Assembly: GCA_002839335.1 (NCBI GenBank)
Contig: PGXU01000008.1
Span: 1-64,000 of the forward strand
Source of the DNA: Spirochaetae bacterium HGW-Spirochaetae-4
GTDB taxonomy: Bacteria > Spirochaetota > Spirochaetia > Sphaerochaetales > Sphaerochaetaceae
Length of the DNA stretch: 64,000 nt
Direction: 5' to 3'
Numbering within the stretch: the first letter of the stretch is position 1; the number at the start of each line of letters is the position of its first letter. Of the stretch, positions 1-9,211 are shown one piece after another. The notes beneath the pieces were generated by a model, which was given only the letters and a program-made list of their open reading frames with translations, did not search any database and was not told where the DNA came from. The translations under genes and the position numbers were made by a program.

Positions 1-203
1 TGATTGTTTGACAGCTCCTGACCCGACAATTCTTTTCAGTTTATAGATTAGGGCAGGCGTTGCATATTCATGTTTGTACTACATTTTGTACAACGCCAGC
101 GGTGGCATGATGTACGGTAGGAGAGGGGACTGCAGTCACAATCCGTGTTCAGGGCAGGAAGTGGCGGTCCTGCGGGACAAGAAAAAATGGTGGAAAAAAA
201 GAT

Positions 204-232
204 TTGACAAATCAATAGTGATGATTCATAGT
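204..232 (+). promoter_or_regulatory. Putative sigma70 promoter of the TRAP operon
   Basis: TTGACA (204-209) and CATAGT (227-232) are separated by 17 bp, giving a perfect -35 box and a 4/6 match to -10. The first gene starts 38 bp after the -10 box behind the strong site GGAGGAGG (259-266). I see no gene in 1-203. Confidence 0.45.
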
Positions 233-269
233 TGACACAGTTGAATGAGAGTCGTCCTGGAGGAGGCCT

Positions 270-800
270 ATGAATATACTGAAGAAGATCGATTATTACG
301 TATCCGTCTTCACCGAGTGGTTGCTGGGGACCAGCATAATCCTCATGGCGGTCGTACTGATATCGAACGTGATCGCACGGAAAGTGTTCTCGAACAGCAT
401 CCCCGCGGCAGACGAAATCGGCGTGACCCTGGTCATCCTCGCCACCTTCAGTGGGATCGGCTATGCGGCCAAGAAGGGACGGCATATCAGGATGTCGGCA
501 TTGTTCGATGCCGTACCACTGAAAGTCCAGAAGATCCTGATCATCCTCATCTCGAGCGTGACATGCGCCACATACGTCTATGTCTGCTTCATCGCCTTCG
601 AATACATCGAATATACGAAGATGCTCGGTCGGGTGACATCCGCCCTTGAAATGCCGGCTTGGATCCGGGTGCTGGTGGTTCCCATAGGCTTCGGACTGGG
701 AGCCATCCAGTATGCGCTGAACATCGTCATGAACATCAAGGAAAGCCAAGTCTACATCGGCACGGAGAAAATGGCCACGGAGGAAAACAATGGTATTTAG
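270..800 (+). CDS. dctQ: TRAP transporter small permease (DctQ family)
   Basis: This is the small membrane subunit of a tripartite ATP-independent periplasmic (TRAP) transporter. The 176-residue protein has four hydrophobic segments, at about residues 15-37, 48-66, 87-110 and 130-150, the usual DctQ layout. The SAADE-like stretch after the first segment (SIPAADEIGVTLVI) is typical of the family. The start is set by GGAGGAGG four bases upstream. The gene overlaps the large permease gene by 11 bp, so the two are translationally coupled. DctQ has no known transport activity alone and pairs with DctM in the inner membrane. The neighbouring hydrolases suggest an amide, peptide-like or amino-acid-derived substrate, but the substrate cannot be read from the sequence. 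Confidence 0.93.
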   Translation: MNILKKIDYYVSVFTEWLLGTSIILMAVVLISNVIARKVFSNSIPAADEIGVTLVILATFSGIGYAAKKGRHIRMSALFDAVPLKVQKILIILISSVTCATYVYVCFIAFEYIEYTKMLGRVTSALEMPAWIRVLVVPIGFGLGAIQYALNIVMNIKESQVYIGTEKMATEENNGI

Positions 801-2067
801 TCTATTGGCGATTATGGTGGTATTGTTGCTGCTCGGGTTCCCTATGATCATGACCATGCTGTTCTCCACCCTCTATTACATGCTGACATTCATGCCCGAT
901 GTGAAGATATTCACCGTGGTGCAGCAAATGGTCCTGGGCGTCCAAAGCCCCGTGCTCATGGCGATCCCGATGTTCATGTTGGCCGCAGACATCATGTGCA
1001 CAGGCCATACCTCGAACCGGTTGTTGGATTTTGTCGAGCGTTTTGTCGGGCACTTGCCCGGGGGCATGGCCACCACGACCTCGGTGACCTGCGCATTGTT
1101 CGGATCCATCAGCGGCTCCACCCAGGCAACAGTCGTGGCGGTAGGCCGTCCGGTCCGCAAGAAGCTGTTGGAACGGGGATACAGTGACAGCGAAGTTATG
1201 GCGTTGATCATCAACTCAAGCAATCTCGCCTACCTGATCCCACCGAGCCTCGGCATGGTCGTATACGGAGTAGCCAGCGGCGCCTCCATAGGCAAACTGT
1301 TTGTCGCCGGCCTGGGACCTGCGGTCGTTATCCTGATCATGTTCGGAATCTATTGCGCCATCTATGCGAAAGTGAAGAAGATTCCCAGTATAGCCAAAGC
1401 CACATGGGCGCAACGGTGGGAGGCGACGAAGAACAGCTTCTTCGCGTTCGGCTTCCCCCTGATCATCATGGGTGGAATCTACACGGGAATATTCAGCCCG
1501 ACCGAAGCCGCCGCCGTCTCCGTATTGTATGCGTTGATCGTCGAGGTGTTCATCTACAAGAGCATCAAGATCCGCGACATATATCGCATCGCCCTGTCGA
1601 CCGGCATCATCACAACCGTCGTATTCGTCCTGGTAGCGGTCGGAGGAGCCTTTTCCTGGGTCATCTCCTATGCTCGTGTTCCCCAGATGTTCACAGAGAG
1701 CATACTTGGAAGCGATCCCTCGGTATTCATGATCCTCTTGGTGGTGAACATCCTGTTCTTCATCAGTTGCATGTTCGTCGAAGCCGTGGTCGTCATCCTG
1801 ATCCTTACCCCCATCTTCGTGCCCATTGCGGTTGCGGCCGGCATCGACCTGGTCCATCTCGGGATCATCATCACGCTGCAAGTCGCCATCGGATCGGGAA
1901 CACCACCGTTCGGAACGAGCATATTCACGTGCAGCGCGATCTTCGACAAACCCTTCCTTACGGTTATCAGGAACGAAGGGCCGTACATCGCGATGCTTCT
2001 GGTGGCGTGTCTGCTGATATCGGCATTCCCCGAGATCTCGTTGTTCCTGGTGAACCTGATGCGCTGA
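790..2067 (+). CDS. dctM: TRAP transporter large permease (DctM family)
   Basis: This is the large membrane subunit that carries the sodium-driven transport step of the TRAP system. The 425-residue length and roughly 12 hydrophobic segments are normal for DctM. Family features include the early QSPVLMAIPMFMLAAD stretch, the ISGSTQATVVAVG segment, and near the C-terminus IGSGTPPFGTSIFT, which belongs to the substrate and sodium site region. It overlaps dctQ by 11 bp and is followed 75 bp later by the matching binding-protein gene. The QM-P order differs from the common P-Q-M order but is well known. Confidence 0.94.
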   Translation: MVFSLLAIMVVLLLLGFPMIMTMLFSTLYYMLTFMPDVKIFTVVQQMVLGVQSPVLMAIPMFMLAADIMCTGHTSNRLLDFVERFVGHLPGGMATTTSVTCALFGSISGSTQATVVAVGRPVRKKLLERGYSDSEVMALIINSSNLAYLIPPSLGMVVYGVASGASIGKLFVAGLGPAVVILIMFGIYCAIYAKVKKIPSIAKATWAQRWEATKNSFFAFGFPLIIMGGIYTGIFSPTEAAAVSVLYALIVEVFIYKSIKIRDIYRIALSTGIITTVVFVLVAVGGAFSWVISYARVPQMFTESILGSDPSVFMILLVVNILFFISCMFVEAVVVILILTPIFVPIAVAAGIDLVHLGIIITLQVAIGSGTPPFGTSIFTCSAIFDKPFLTVIRNEGPYIAMLLVACLLISAFPEISLFLVNLMR

Positions 2068-2142
2068 TCCCGCATCCGATCGACTGCTTGTTATTTCAGG
2101 TTTGCCCGGTGCAGACCCTGTAGATAGAAAAGGAGAATTATC

Positions 2143-3189
2143 ATGAAAAAGGTATGGTTCGTTTTGCTGGCCGCACTGATCGTCCTGTTGCCTTCCTGCA
2201 ATAGGAGCACAGACTCGGCCTCCAGTGAAAAGGCGGAAGTACAGAAGACGTACACGTTCAAGATTACCCATGAGGAGTACGCCGATACGGTACCCGACCT
2301 GTACGCCAAGGAACTGGCCCGGCGGGTCGAGGAGAAGAGCGGCGGCAGGATCAAGTTCGAAGTGTTCCAGGTCGGACAGCTTGGAGTCGGAGTCGATCTG
2401 GTCGAACACCTGCTCACCGGGTCGACCCACATGGCGATCGTGAGCCCAGGGAATGTCGCGACGATCGTTCCCGAGGGACAGGTGTTCGCCTTGCACTACC
2501 TGTTGCCCACCGACGTGAAGGACGCCTATGATTTCCTGGCATCCAGCAAGGTCGCCACCGAGGAATTCCCTGCCATCTACGCCGAGAAGAACCTGAAGCT
2601 GATGGACCTTTGGCCGTTGGGGGCAAGCGATTGGCTGAGCAACCGACGGATCGAAAAGCCCTCGGACTTCAAGGGAATGCCCTTCAGGACCATGGATACC
2701 CCGCTGATCATCAAGAACTACGAGGCGTACGACGCGAACCCAACCCCCGTGCCGTACACCGATGTGTACAGCGCCCTGCAACTCAACATGGTTTCCGGTG
2801 TCGAGAATCCCCTTGGGGCGTTGGTCGACATGAAATGGTATGAAGTGCAGGACTATCTGATCAAATCGAACCACATCATGTATCTGGAAGGCGTGTTCAT
2901 GAACAATGAGAGCTTCAACAACCTTCCGGCGGACCTGCAGCAGATATTGGATGAAACGGTAATAGAGATGCACGAGTACGCATTCGAACTGCAGGACAAG
3001 GCGAATGCCGAAGCGGAGAAGGTGCTTGCCCAGCACTTGGAGGTTGTCGAACTGTCCGAAGCCGCCATAGGTGAATTCAAGGCAGCCGCCGCACCGGTGC
3101 GGGAATTCTTCAAGAAGGAATACGGGAAACGCTCCGAGAAGGTCCTGGTTGGATTGGAGGCGGAAGTCGCCCAATTCTATAGCCGATAG
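2143..3189 (+). CDS. dctP: TRAP substrate-binding lipoprotein (DctP family)
   Basis: This is the periplasmic receptor of the TRAP system. It starts with a lipoprotein signal (MKKVWFVLLAALIVLLPSCN), with the lipobox Cys at residue 19, so it is probably anchored to the outer face of the inner membrane. The DctP core is clear: KELARRVEEKSGGRIKFEVF near residues 53-72, and the PFRTMDTPL strand near 182 that carries the ligand-binding Arg of this family. AGGAGA precedes the ATG by 7 bases. It is the only binding-protein gene of six in the window that is not followed by a hairpin; the next gene starts 19 bp later. The substrate is unknown. Confidence 0.94.
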   Translation: MKKVWFVLLAALIVLLPSCNRSTDSASSEKAEVQKTYTFKITHEEYADTVPDLYAKELARRVEEKSGGRIKFEVFQVGQLGVGVDLVEHLLTGSTHMAIVSPGNVATIVPEGQVFALHYLLPTDVKDAYDFLASSKVATEEFPAIYAEKNLKLMDLWPLGASDWLSNRRIEKPSDFKGMPFRTMDTPLIIKNYEAYDANPTPVPYTDVYSALQLNMVSGVENPLGALVDMKWYEVQDYLIKSNHIMYLEGVFMNNESFNNLPADLQQILDETVIEMHEYAFELQDKANAEAEKVLAQHLEVVELSEAAIGEFKAAAAPVREFFKKEYGKRSEKVLVGLEAEVAQFYSR

Positions 3190-3208
3190 AGAAAGGAGAT
3201 AGCAGACC

Positions 3209-4417
3209 ATGTTTGCCAATGATGTACCACAAGAACTGTTTGAGGAAAGACGTCGTGCCTGCCAGAAAGCCGCGAAGGACCGTTCGTTGACGGGAGTGTT
3301 CGTGTGCTCCCGTGGAGGCGGCACCTTCGACCGGTTCGCAGGCGGAGATTTCTTCGCGAACCATTATCAGCAACGCTGCTATCTCCCCGACAACCTGCCG
3401 TTGTGGAGCGGCCGCTCCCACTCCATGCTGCTCATTCCAGCACAAGGGGAGCCGGTCCTCCTGGTTACGACCCTGGAGTATCGCAAGGATCTGGTGGCAA
3501 TCGAGGATGTGCGGTATGCACCCGATTTCCACCGGTTGTTGTCCGAGACTGCCAAGGAGTTGCATATGGATGCGGGTCCCGCCGGCATCATCTACGAGGA
3601 CACCTTGCATGTCACGACCTGGCGGCACATGCATCACTCCATGCCTCAGTTGGAGCTGGTTCCCTGTGACGATATCATGGGCACACTCAGCCTGATAAAA
3701 GCCCCGCGGGAGCGCCAAGCCATCATCCGGGCCTGCGAGATAGGAAGCGAGGCGGTGCGGATCATCATGGAAGGGGTGGCTCCCGGGAAGACCGAAAGCC
3801 AAGTGATTGGACCCGCGATGGACTACGTGTTCAGCAATGGGGCAGTCCTCTACTTTGTGGTGACAAATGGTAGCCCGGATGCAAATCCGGTCCACAGCAT
3901 CGATTTCCCGGGATTCGACTCCCAGAGGAAGATGCAACGCGGCGATATCTTCAAGGTCGACCTGATCATCCTCTACGAAGGGTACATCTGTGACTTCGGG
4001 AGAACCACCGTCGTGGGCGGTTCACCAAACCCGATCCAACGCAGGATGATCGAAGAGGTCACCGCATCATGCGAGCATGTGATCTCGAAGATCGTACCCA
4101 AAGCCTCCATTCGGGAAATAGTCGAAGCTGGGGACCGGTACCTGCTGGAACATGGGATAAGCCTGGACGCGAAGCAAGAGGATCCGAACCATATCTACGC
4201 AGCGTTCCCTCCCCACTGGGGACATGGGATCGGCATGACATGGGAACGGCCTTGGTTCGTCAACGAAGAGACCATGCTGATCCAGGAACATATGTATCTG
4301 GCTGTTGAGAAATGCCTGTACAAACCCGGTGTCGGTACCGTGAATTATGAACAAAACCTCCTGGTCACGTCCGAGGGGGCTCATGTTTTGACCACCACAC
4401 AAAAACTATGGATATGA
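3209..4417 (+). CDS. M24 family metallopeptidase (Xaa-Pro peptidase or creatinase-like)
   Basis: This is a predicted cytoplasmic pita-bread-fold hydrolase that cleaves an Xaa-Pro peptide bond or a related C-N bond such as creatine-type substrates. The N-terminal creatinase-like domain covers about residues 1-165. All five M24 metal ligands are visible: Asp251 and Asp262 (KVDLIILYEGYICDFGRT), the His of GHGIGM, the Glu of LAVEKCLY and the Glu of NYEQNLL. The gene lies 19 bp behind dctP and 19 bp ahead of an M20 hydrolase, so imported substrate is probably processed by both enzymes. Creatinase, Xaa-Pro dipeptidase and ectoine hydrolase (DoeA-like) activities cannot be separated by motif. Ectoine-type degradation would fit the pairing with a TRAP system and an M20 deacylase, but that is only an inference. 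Confidence 0.9.
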   Translation: MFANDVPQELFEERRRACQKAAKDRSLTGVFVCSRGGGTFDRFAGGDFFANHYQQRCYLPDNLPLWSGRSHSMLLIPAQGEPVLLVTTLEYRKDLVAIEDVRYAPDFHRLLSETAKELHMDAGPAGIIYEDTLHVTTWRHMHHSMPQLELVPCDDIMGTLSLIKAPRERQAIIRACEIGSEAVRIIMEGVAPGKTESQVIGPAMDYVFSNGAVLYFVVTNGSPDANPVHSIDFPGFDSQRKMQRGDIFKVDLIILYEGYICDFGRTTVVGGSPNPIQRRMIEEVTASCEHVISKIVPKASIREIVEAGDRYLLEHGISLDAKQEDPNHIYAAFPPHWGHGIGMTWERPWFVNEETMLIQEHMYLAVEKCLYKPGVGTVNYEQNLLVTSEGAHVLTTTQKLWI

Positions 4418-4436
4418 CATGACAGGAGTCGTTGGG

Positions 4437-5615
4437 GTGAATAACGAGAAATTGATCGCATTCTGCCAGGACCTGATCCGCCTGAAAAGCCTGTCCGGCA
4501 ACGAGCAGGCCGTCGCCGAACGGATTATCCGTGAAATGCGGGAACTCGGATATGACGAGATCCGCTCGGACCAGTATGGGAACGTCATCGGCAAACTGAA
4601 TGGTGACGGTAGGCGATCCATACTCTTCGAAGGCCATATGGATATCGTCGATGTTCCCGATGCCGCTGCCTGGAGCGTCGATCCCTTTGGTGCGGTTATC
4701 AAGGATGGCCGCCTCTACGGTCGAGGGGCGGCCGACATGAAGGCGGCCTTGGCTGCGATGATCCATGGTGCGGCGACGAGCAAGGGCACACGCACCGGCG
4801 CCGACATATGGGTTGTCGCCGTCGTGTACGAGGAGGTATTCGAGGGGGTGGGGTTCGGAAAAGTGCTCGACCACATAGCTCCGGATGCCGTCGTGCTCGG
4901 TGAACCCAATAACCTGGAGATTGCCATCGGACAGAAGGGACGGGCGGAAATCATCTTGGAGACCATCGGGGTGAACGCACACTCGGCGCATCCCGAACGG
5001 GGCGTGAATGCCATAGACCAGATGGTACGATTGCTTCATCACCTGAGAAAAACACCTCCAGCTGTCTCTCCACAACTCGGTGAGGGTATCATGGTGGCGA
5101 CAGATATGATCTCCTCTCCCTATCCGGGCACCTCGATCATCCCGAGCCGTTGCCGTGTGACACTCGATCGGCGGCTACTGGAGGACGAGGATCGCGAGTC
5201 GGTACTTGCACCGATCCGCTCGACCATCGACACATTGGAAAGCCTGGACCCATCGTTCAAGGCCGAAGTCTCGTATGCCAGGGAAGCATTGCCGACGTAT
5301 ACCGGCGAAAGCTTGACCTCGGAACGGTTCTACCCCGGGTGGTATCTGGACGAGGAGGATTTTCTTGTTCTTGCAGCGAAAAAAGTTTATAGTGACATGG
5401 GTCTTGATCCGTTGGTACGCACCTATCAGTTTTGTACCGATGGGAGCGAATCAGCTGGGAATAGGCATATTCCAACCATCGGCATAGGTCCTGGCAAGGT
5501 TGGACAAGCCCATGTTGTGGACGAATATGTGGAGATCCAGCAAATATTGCTGGTCGCAGAAATCTACGGAAGACTGGCGGCTGAATATTGGAACCCTTCA
5601 TGCAAAGGAAGTTGA
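4437..5615 (+). CDS. M20 family metallohydrolase (ArgE/DapE/YgeY-like)
   Basis: This is a zinc-dependent amidohydrolase that removes an acyl group or cleaves a dipeptide-like bond in the cytoplasm. The M20 signatures are in order: the GHMDIV metal site, GRGAADMKAALAAM with the bridging Asp, the catalytic Glu pair in VVYEEVFEG, GEPNNLEIAIGQKG, the dimer-domain NAHSAHPERG, and the C-terminal ligand His in GQAHVVDE. I place the start at GTG 4437, eight bases behind AGGAG (4424-4428). An in-frame ATG at 4419 has no ribosome site. The exact substrate is open: N-acetyl amino acids, N-acyl diamines and YgeY-type compounds are all possible. It sits between the M24 gene and a cupin regulator. Confidence 0.88.
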   Translation: MNNEKLIAFCQDLIRLKSLSGNEQAVAERIIREMRELGYDEIRSDQYGNVIGKLNGDGRRSILFEGHMDIVDVPDAAAWSVDPFGAVIKDGRLYGRGAADMKAALAAMIHGAATSKGTRTGADIWVVAVVYEEVFEGVGFGKVLDHIAPDAVVLGEPNNLEIAIGQKGRAEIILETIGVNAHSAHPERGVNAIDQMVRLLHHLRKTPPAVSPQLGEGIMVATDMISSPYPGTSIIPSRCRVTLDRRLLEDEDRESVLAPIRSTIDTLESLDPSFKAEVSYAREALPTYTGESLTSERFYPGWYLDEEDFLVLAAKKVYSDMGLDPLVRTYQFCTDGSESAGNRHIPTIGIGPGKVGQAHVVDEYVEIQQILLVAEIYGRLAAEYWNPSCKGS

Positions 5616-5624
5616 AAGCGTATA

Positions 5625-6164
5625 ATGGATCAGGTAAAGATTGGATTTCACATCAAGAAGGCCCGGTTGCAACAGAAGCGAACACAGCAGGAGATCGCCG
5701 ATTTCTGTGGCTTCACCAAAAGCCACCTCTCGAAGATCGAGAAGGGCAAGGTGATGCCTTCGATAGGTGTGCTTGCCAAGATCGCCGATTCGTTGGGGAT
5801 AAAGATTTCGTTCCTGCTCGATGAGGACAACCATAAGGATATCACGCATGATGTCCACGCAACGGTTGTCAACCAGCTGATCAAGACCTCCAAGGGCTAC
5901 TCCATGTATCCTTTCGCCTCTGCGCAAGAAGACAAGGCGATGCAGCCCTTCTATTTCGAGACACACAGCAATGAGCATAAATTGCACAAGACCACACACG
6001 AGGGTGAGGAGTTCCTGTATATACTCGAGGGTGAGATGATCCTGAAGATCGGAGACCAGGAGTATCATTTGAAGGAAGGTGACGGCATCTATTTCAACGG
6101 GAGCATGGAACACCAGACCATCCCCTTGTCGGAAACCGTCAAAGTCTTGGATATCATTTCATGA
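5625..6164 (+). CDS. XRE family regulator with C-terminal cupin domain
   Basis: This 179-residue regulator has an N-terminal XRE helix-turn-helix (about residues 5-62; KKARLQQKRTQQEIADFCG, then TKSHLSKIEKG) and a C-terminal cupin_2 barrel (about 105-175). The barrel carries EGEEFLYILEGEM and LKEGDGIYFNGSMEHQ, the usual ligand-sensing layout of the PuuR and MmyB-like groups. It closes the TRAP/hydrolase operon 9 bp after the M20 gene. It is therefore the likely local regulator, sensing the imported substrate or a breakdown product. Whether it represses or activates is unknown. Confidence 0.9.
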   Translation: MDQVKIGFHIKKARLQQKRTQQEIADFCGFTKSHLSKIEKGKVMPSIGVLAKIADSLGIKISFLLDEDNHKDITHDVHATVVNQLIKTSKGYSMYPFASAQEDKAMQPFYFETHSNEHKLHKTTHEGEEFLYILEGEMILKIGDQEYHLKEGDGIYFNGSMEHQTIPLSETVKVLDIIS

Positions 6165-6227
6165 TAGTACCTGGTACGCGTTTGCGACTTTGTATACAAA
6201 ATTTTCATGTGGTAGACACTCGGTAGT

Positions 6228-6273
6228 GACGATCGGTACCAGGAAGAAAATCCACATCCGCAGTAATAAGGCC
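6228..6273 (+). repeat. Fragment of dispersed repeat (5-prime end only)
   Basis: GATCGGTACCAGGAAGAAAA followed by TCCACATCC matches the left end of the longer copies at 16905 and 33490. The match ends after about 45 bp, so this is a solo end fragment. Confidence 0.7.
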
Positions 6274-6326
6274 TCTGCAACAGCAAGCTGAATTCAAATT
6301 CCCAATTACTTCTGGCTTTCCTCCTA

Positions 6327-6351
6327 CGAAAACTATTGTGACAGCTACTGG
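6327..6351 (+). repeat. 25-bp repeat shared with 26536-26560
   Basis: The block CGAAAACTATTGTGACAGCT plus ACTGG is repeated at 26536-26560 with a single T/A difference. Both copies sit in gene-free gaps after an operon end and beside fragments of the larger repeat. Confidence 0.6.
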
Positions 6352-6689
6352 GACGGTTTCTTTGGTTTTCTCATAATATGGTTGTACATGAAGGGATCCG
6401 GTGGATATGCCAGATTCCTTTTTTTTCGTTTATCCTATCCTCCGGGGTGAAATAATTGTGTTTGCCCATCGCTTCCATGATAGACTTGTCTCGTACGGTA
6501 ACGGTCCAGTCTGTTTTTTAATTCCCTGGAACGTATTTTCTTCGCTTCGTAGATAATGTACGCCATGGTTTTATGATATCCGGTCAACTTCTATCGGGAA
6601 CAAGAGTTTTACCATTGGCTTATGGAAACGATAATTTTGGTTGCTCCGCTGAAAAAGACATCTGTATCATTGCAGTAGCAGGAGGTACT

Positions 6690-9059
6690 ATGAATATATT
6701 TTCACTTGCACTGTCCAGTTTTTCCGTTCTCTATATTGTCCTGGGATTCAAAATTTTTCTGATGAATAAAAGTTTGCTTCTGAACAGGCTTTTCCTTGCT
6801 ATCAACTTGAGTCTTTTCATCTGGTCGTTTGCCTCTGCCTTGTATATTTCTGCGCATACTCTGGAAGCCTGCATTTTCTGGTATAAGGTAAGTTCAGTCG
6901 GATGTTTTATTTTCATTGGTCTGATCCTCCATTACTTTTTGGAATATACCCGAAAAGAAGAGCTTTTAAAGAAATGGTGGATATATGTCCTCCTCTATCT
7001 TCCCTGTGTCGTGTTTTCCTATATGGAAATTGCCAATGATTTTTACGCAAAGGCCTATTCTCTCGGAAGCAATGGTTGGACAGTGACGGCGCGGACAGAT
7101 TCACTATGGTTCTGGGCCTGGACTGTCCAGTTTGTAGTTTATATTTGCTTATGCATAGGAATGAGTTATGGATGGGGAAAAAAGGCAACATCCCTAAGAG
7201 AACGAAAACAGACAAGGGTAATTTATATTACAGCTACGATATCCTTGCTCATAGGGCTGGCAATCATGGTAGTTGTCTCAATCCTGGGAGTAGATATCCC
7301 GGATATAACCCCGATAACTGGAATGTGTTGGTCCCTGGGAATATTTTACGCCATTGTCAAATACAGACTGATGGCTATGACACCCTCTTTCATAGCGGAA
7401 AATTTGTTCCAGACAATTATAGATTCGGTAATTCTTGTAGATCCGAAGGGAATGATATTGAATGTCAATGAGGAAACGAAAAGTATGCTTGGATATGATC
7501 AGGCAGAATTGGTCGGCGAGTCCTTGGAGAAACTTTTCCTTCAGGATGATCGATCCCAAAGAAACACTATTCCTGAATTACTGGAGGCAAATCCCATACG
7601 GAACAAGGAAACCTCCATGGTTTCAAAATACGGTGCGAAAATTCCGATAATCCTGTCTGTTTCCGAATGCAAGGATAATTATGATACCCAGATGGGTTTT
7701 GTCCTCGTATCAAAGGACATTACTGAATATAAACATGCCGAAGAAAGCATTCAATATCTTGCTACCCATGACAGCCTGACGGGACTGCCCAATCGATTGA
7801 TGCTTTTGCAGCTTCTTGGCCACATGATCGAGGTCGCGAAACGATACAACCGGAAATTTGCGGTTTTTTTTGTCGACCTTGACCGTTTCAAGATGATCAA
7901 TGACACGAAAGGCCACGATGCCGGTGACCAACTGCTCCAAGAGATTGCCACGCGCTATACGCAAACATTACGCGCAGCGGATGTCGTAAGCCGTCAGGGT
8001 GGCGATGAATTCGTCATCCTGATCGATGACGTCCATAAAGTGAGTGATCTGGGACTCGTAGCCAAAAATATTCTTGCCAATACGTACAAGCCGGTACTTT
8101 TGCAGGGTGATGAATGCAGGGTGACTGCCAGTATCGGCATATCAGTATACCCTCGTGACGGTGAGGACGGGCAAGTATTGATGAAACGTGCGGATATGGC
8201 CATGTATTATGCCAAGGAGGAAGGTAAGAACAATTTCCAGTTCTATTCCAGGGATATCCTGTCAGAACTGACGGGGCGTTTGGATATTGAACAAAATTTG
8301 CGGTTCGCACTCGAACGAGAGGAACTCTCCTTGCATTACCAGGCAAAGGTCAACTTGAAAACAGGTGCCATTACTGGTGTGGAGGCCCTTCTTCGTTGGC
8401 AAAATCCGCAACTTGGTTCTGTAACGCCCACGCGATTCATCCCAGTCGCTGAAGAGACAGGAATGATACTGTCAATTGGCAAATGGGTGTTGATGACTGC
8501 CTGCTTACAAAACGTTACCTGGCAAAAACAGGGGCTTCCTGCTATCTGTATGGCAGTGAACCTGTCATTGAAGCAGCTTACGGATATCAATCTGATGGAT
8601 AATATAGAAGCTGCTTTGAAGGATTCCGGCATGGCACCGAATCTATTGGAATTGGAGATCACCGAAAGCATGATAATGAGCAATCCGAAGAAGATGCGGG
8701 ATGTGTTGGTCAAGATCAAAAACATGGGAGTGCGGCTGGCCATCGATGATTTCGGAACAGGCTATTCCTCTCTTTCCCAACTCAAGCATTTCCCCATCGA
8801 TACACTCAAGATTGATCGTTCCTTTATCCGTAACGTTCCGGTGAACAGTGAAGACAAGGCGATAACCCATGCCATCATCGCCATGGGGGAGACGTTGGGG
8901 TTTGTAGTCGTAGCCGAAGGAGTCGAAACAATAGAACAGATGGACTATCTCAAGGGCCAGGCTTGCGATGAGATGCAGGGATTCTATTTCAGCAAGCCCA
9001 TCGTACCGGAAGAATTTGCCCTTTTGTTGCAGAAGCAGTGTAATACATTGGCAGAATGA
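6690..9059 (+). CDS. Membrane GGDEF-EAL protein with 7TM and PAS domains
   Basis: This is a predicted bifunctional cyclic-di-GMP enzyme of 789 residues. The N-terminal 215 residues form a seven-helix membrane sensor of the histidine-kinase 7TM type, followed by a PAS domain at about 235-345. The diguanylate cyclase domain has an intact GGDEF (about 437-441) and the inhibitory RxxD site five residues before it (RAAD). The EAL domain has EALLRW (about 564), ELEITES, IDDFGTGYSS, LKIDRSF and AEGVET, so phosphodiesterase activity is also expected. The start at ATG 6690 follows GGAGG; an upstream in-frame ATG at 6573 lacks a site. It is a stand-alone gene followed by a terminator. Its signal is unknown. 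Confidence 0.94.
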   Translation: MNIFSLALSSFSVLYIVLGFKIFLMNKSLLLNRLFLAINLSLFIWSFASALYISAHTLEACIFWYKVSSVGCFIFIGLILHYFLEYTRKEELLKKWWIYVLLYLPCVVFSYMEIANDFYAKAYSLGSNGWTVTARTDSLWFWAWTVQFVVYICLCIGMSYGWGKKATSLRERKQTRVIYITATISLLIGLAIMVVVSILGVDIPDITPITGMCWSLGIFYAIVKYRLMAMTPSFIAENLFQTIIDSVILVDPKGMILNVNEETKSMLGYDQAELVGESLEKLFLQDDRSQRNTIPELLEANPIRNKETSMVSKYGAKIPIILSVSECKDNYDTQMGFVLVSKDITEYKHAEESIQYLATHDSLTGLPNRLMLLQLLGHMIEVAKRYNRKFAVFFVDLDRFKMINDTKGHDAGDQLLQEIATRYTQTLRAADVVSRQGGDEFVILIDDVHKVSDLGLVAKNILANTYKPVLLQGDECRVTASIGISVYPRDGEDGQVLMKRADMAMYYAKEEGKNNFQFYSRDILSELTGRLDIEQNLRFALEREELSLHYQAKVNLKTGAITGVEALLRWQNPQLGSVTPTRFIPVAEETGMILSIGKWVLMTACLQNVTWQKQGLPAICMAVNLSLKQLTDINLMDNIEAALKDSGMAPNLLELEITESMIMSNPKKMRDVLVKIKNMGVRLAIDDFGTGYSSLSQLKHFPIDTLKIDRSFIRNVPVNSEDKAITHAIIAMGETLGFVVVAEGVETIEQMDYLKGQACDEMQGFYFSKPIVPEEFALLLQKQCNTLAE

Positions 9060-9065
9060 ACCCTC

Positions 9066-9089
9066 CCCGGGAGCGATCCCCGGGTTTTT
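9066..9089 (+). terminator. Rho-independent terminator of the GGDEF-EAL gene
   Basis: The arms CCCGGG (9066-9071) and CCCGGG (9079-9084) enclose a seven-base loop and are followed by TTTTT. It lies 7 bp after the stop codon. Confidence 0.8.
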
Positions 9090-9211
9090 CCGTATAGCCG
9101 TCGAGAATTACAATTCTCAATATGTTGCATCCAGAATTGTTATCTATCACTTACAATAGGCGGTATCGCGCATCTTGGTAAAAGGAGCACACTCCGTAAG
9201 AAATCCTCGTG

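Larger units (their letters stand above)
6165..6689. other. Non-coding gap with two repeat fragments
   Basis: I see no convincing gene here. The gap holds a short copy of the dispersed repeat (about 6228-6273) and a 25-bp stretch (6327-6351) that recurs at 26536-26560 with one mismatch. A T-rich tract lies near 6419-6428. The next gene starts at 6690. Confidence 0.6.

Noticed and set aside
1216-3324. A 702-codon open frame on the minus strand opposite dctM, dctP and the start of the M24 gene
   Set aside because: The plus strand has three well-supported genes with family motifs and ribosome sites over the same interval. The minus frame is low in recognisable domains and is a codon-usage shadow.
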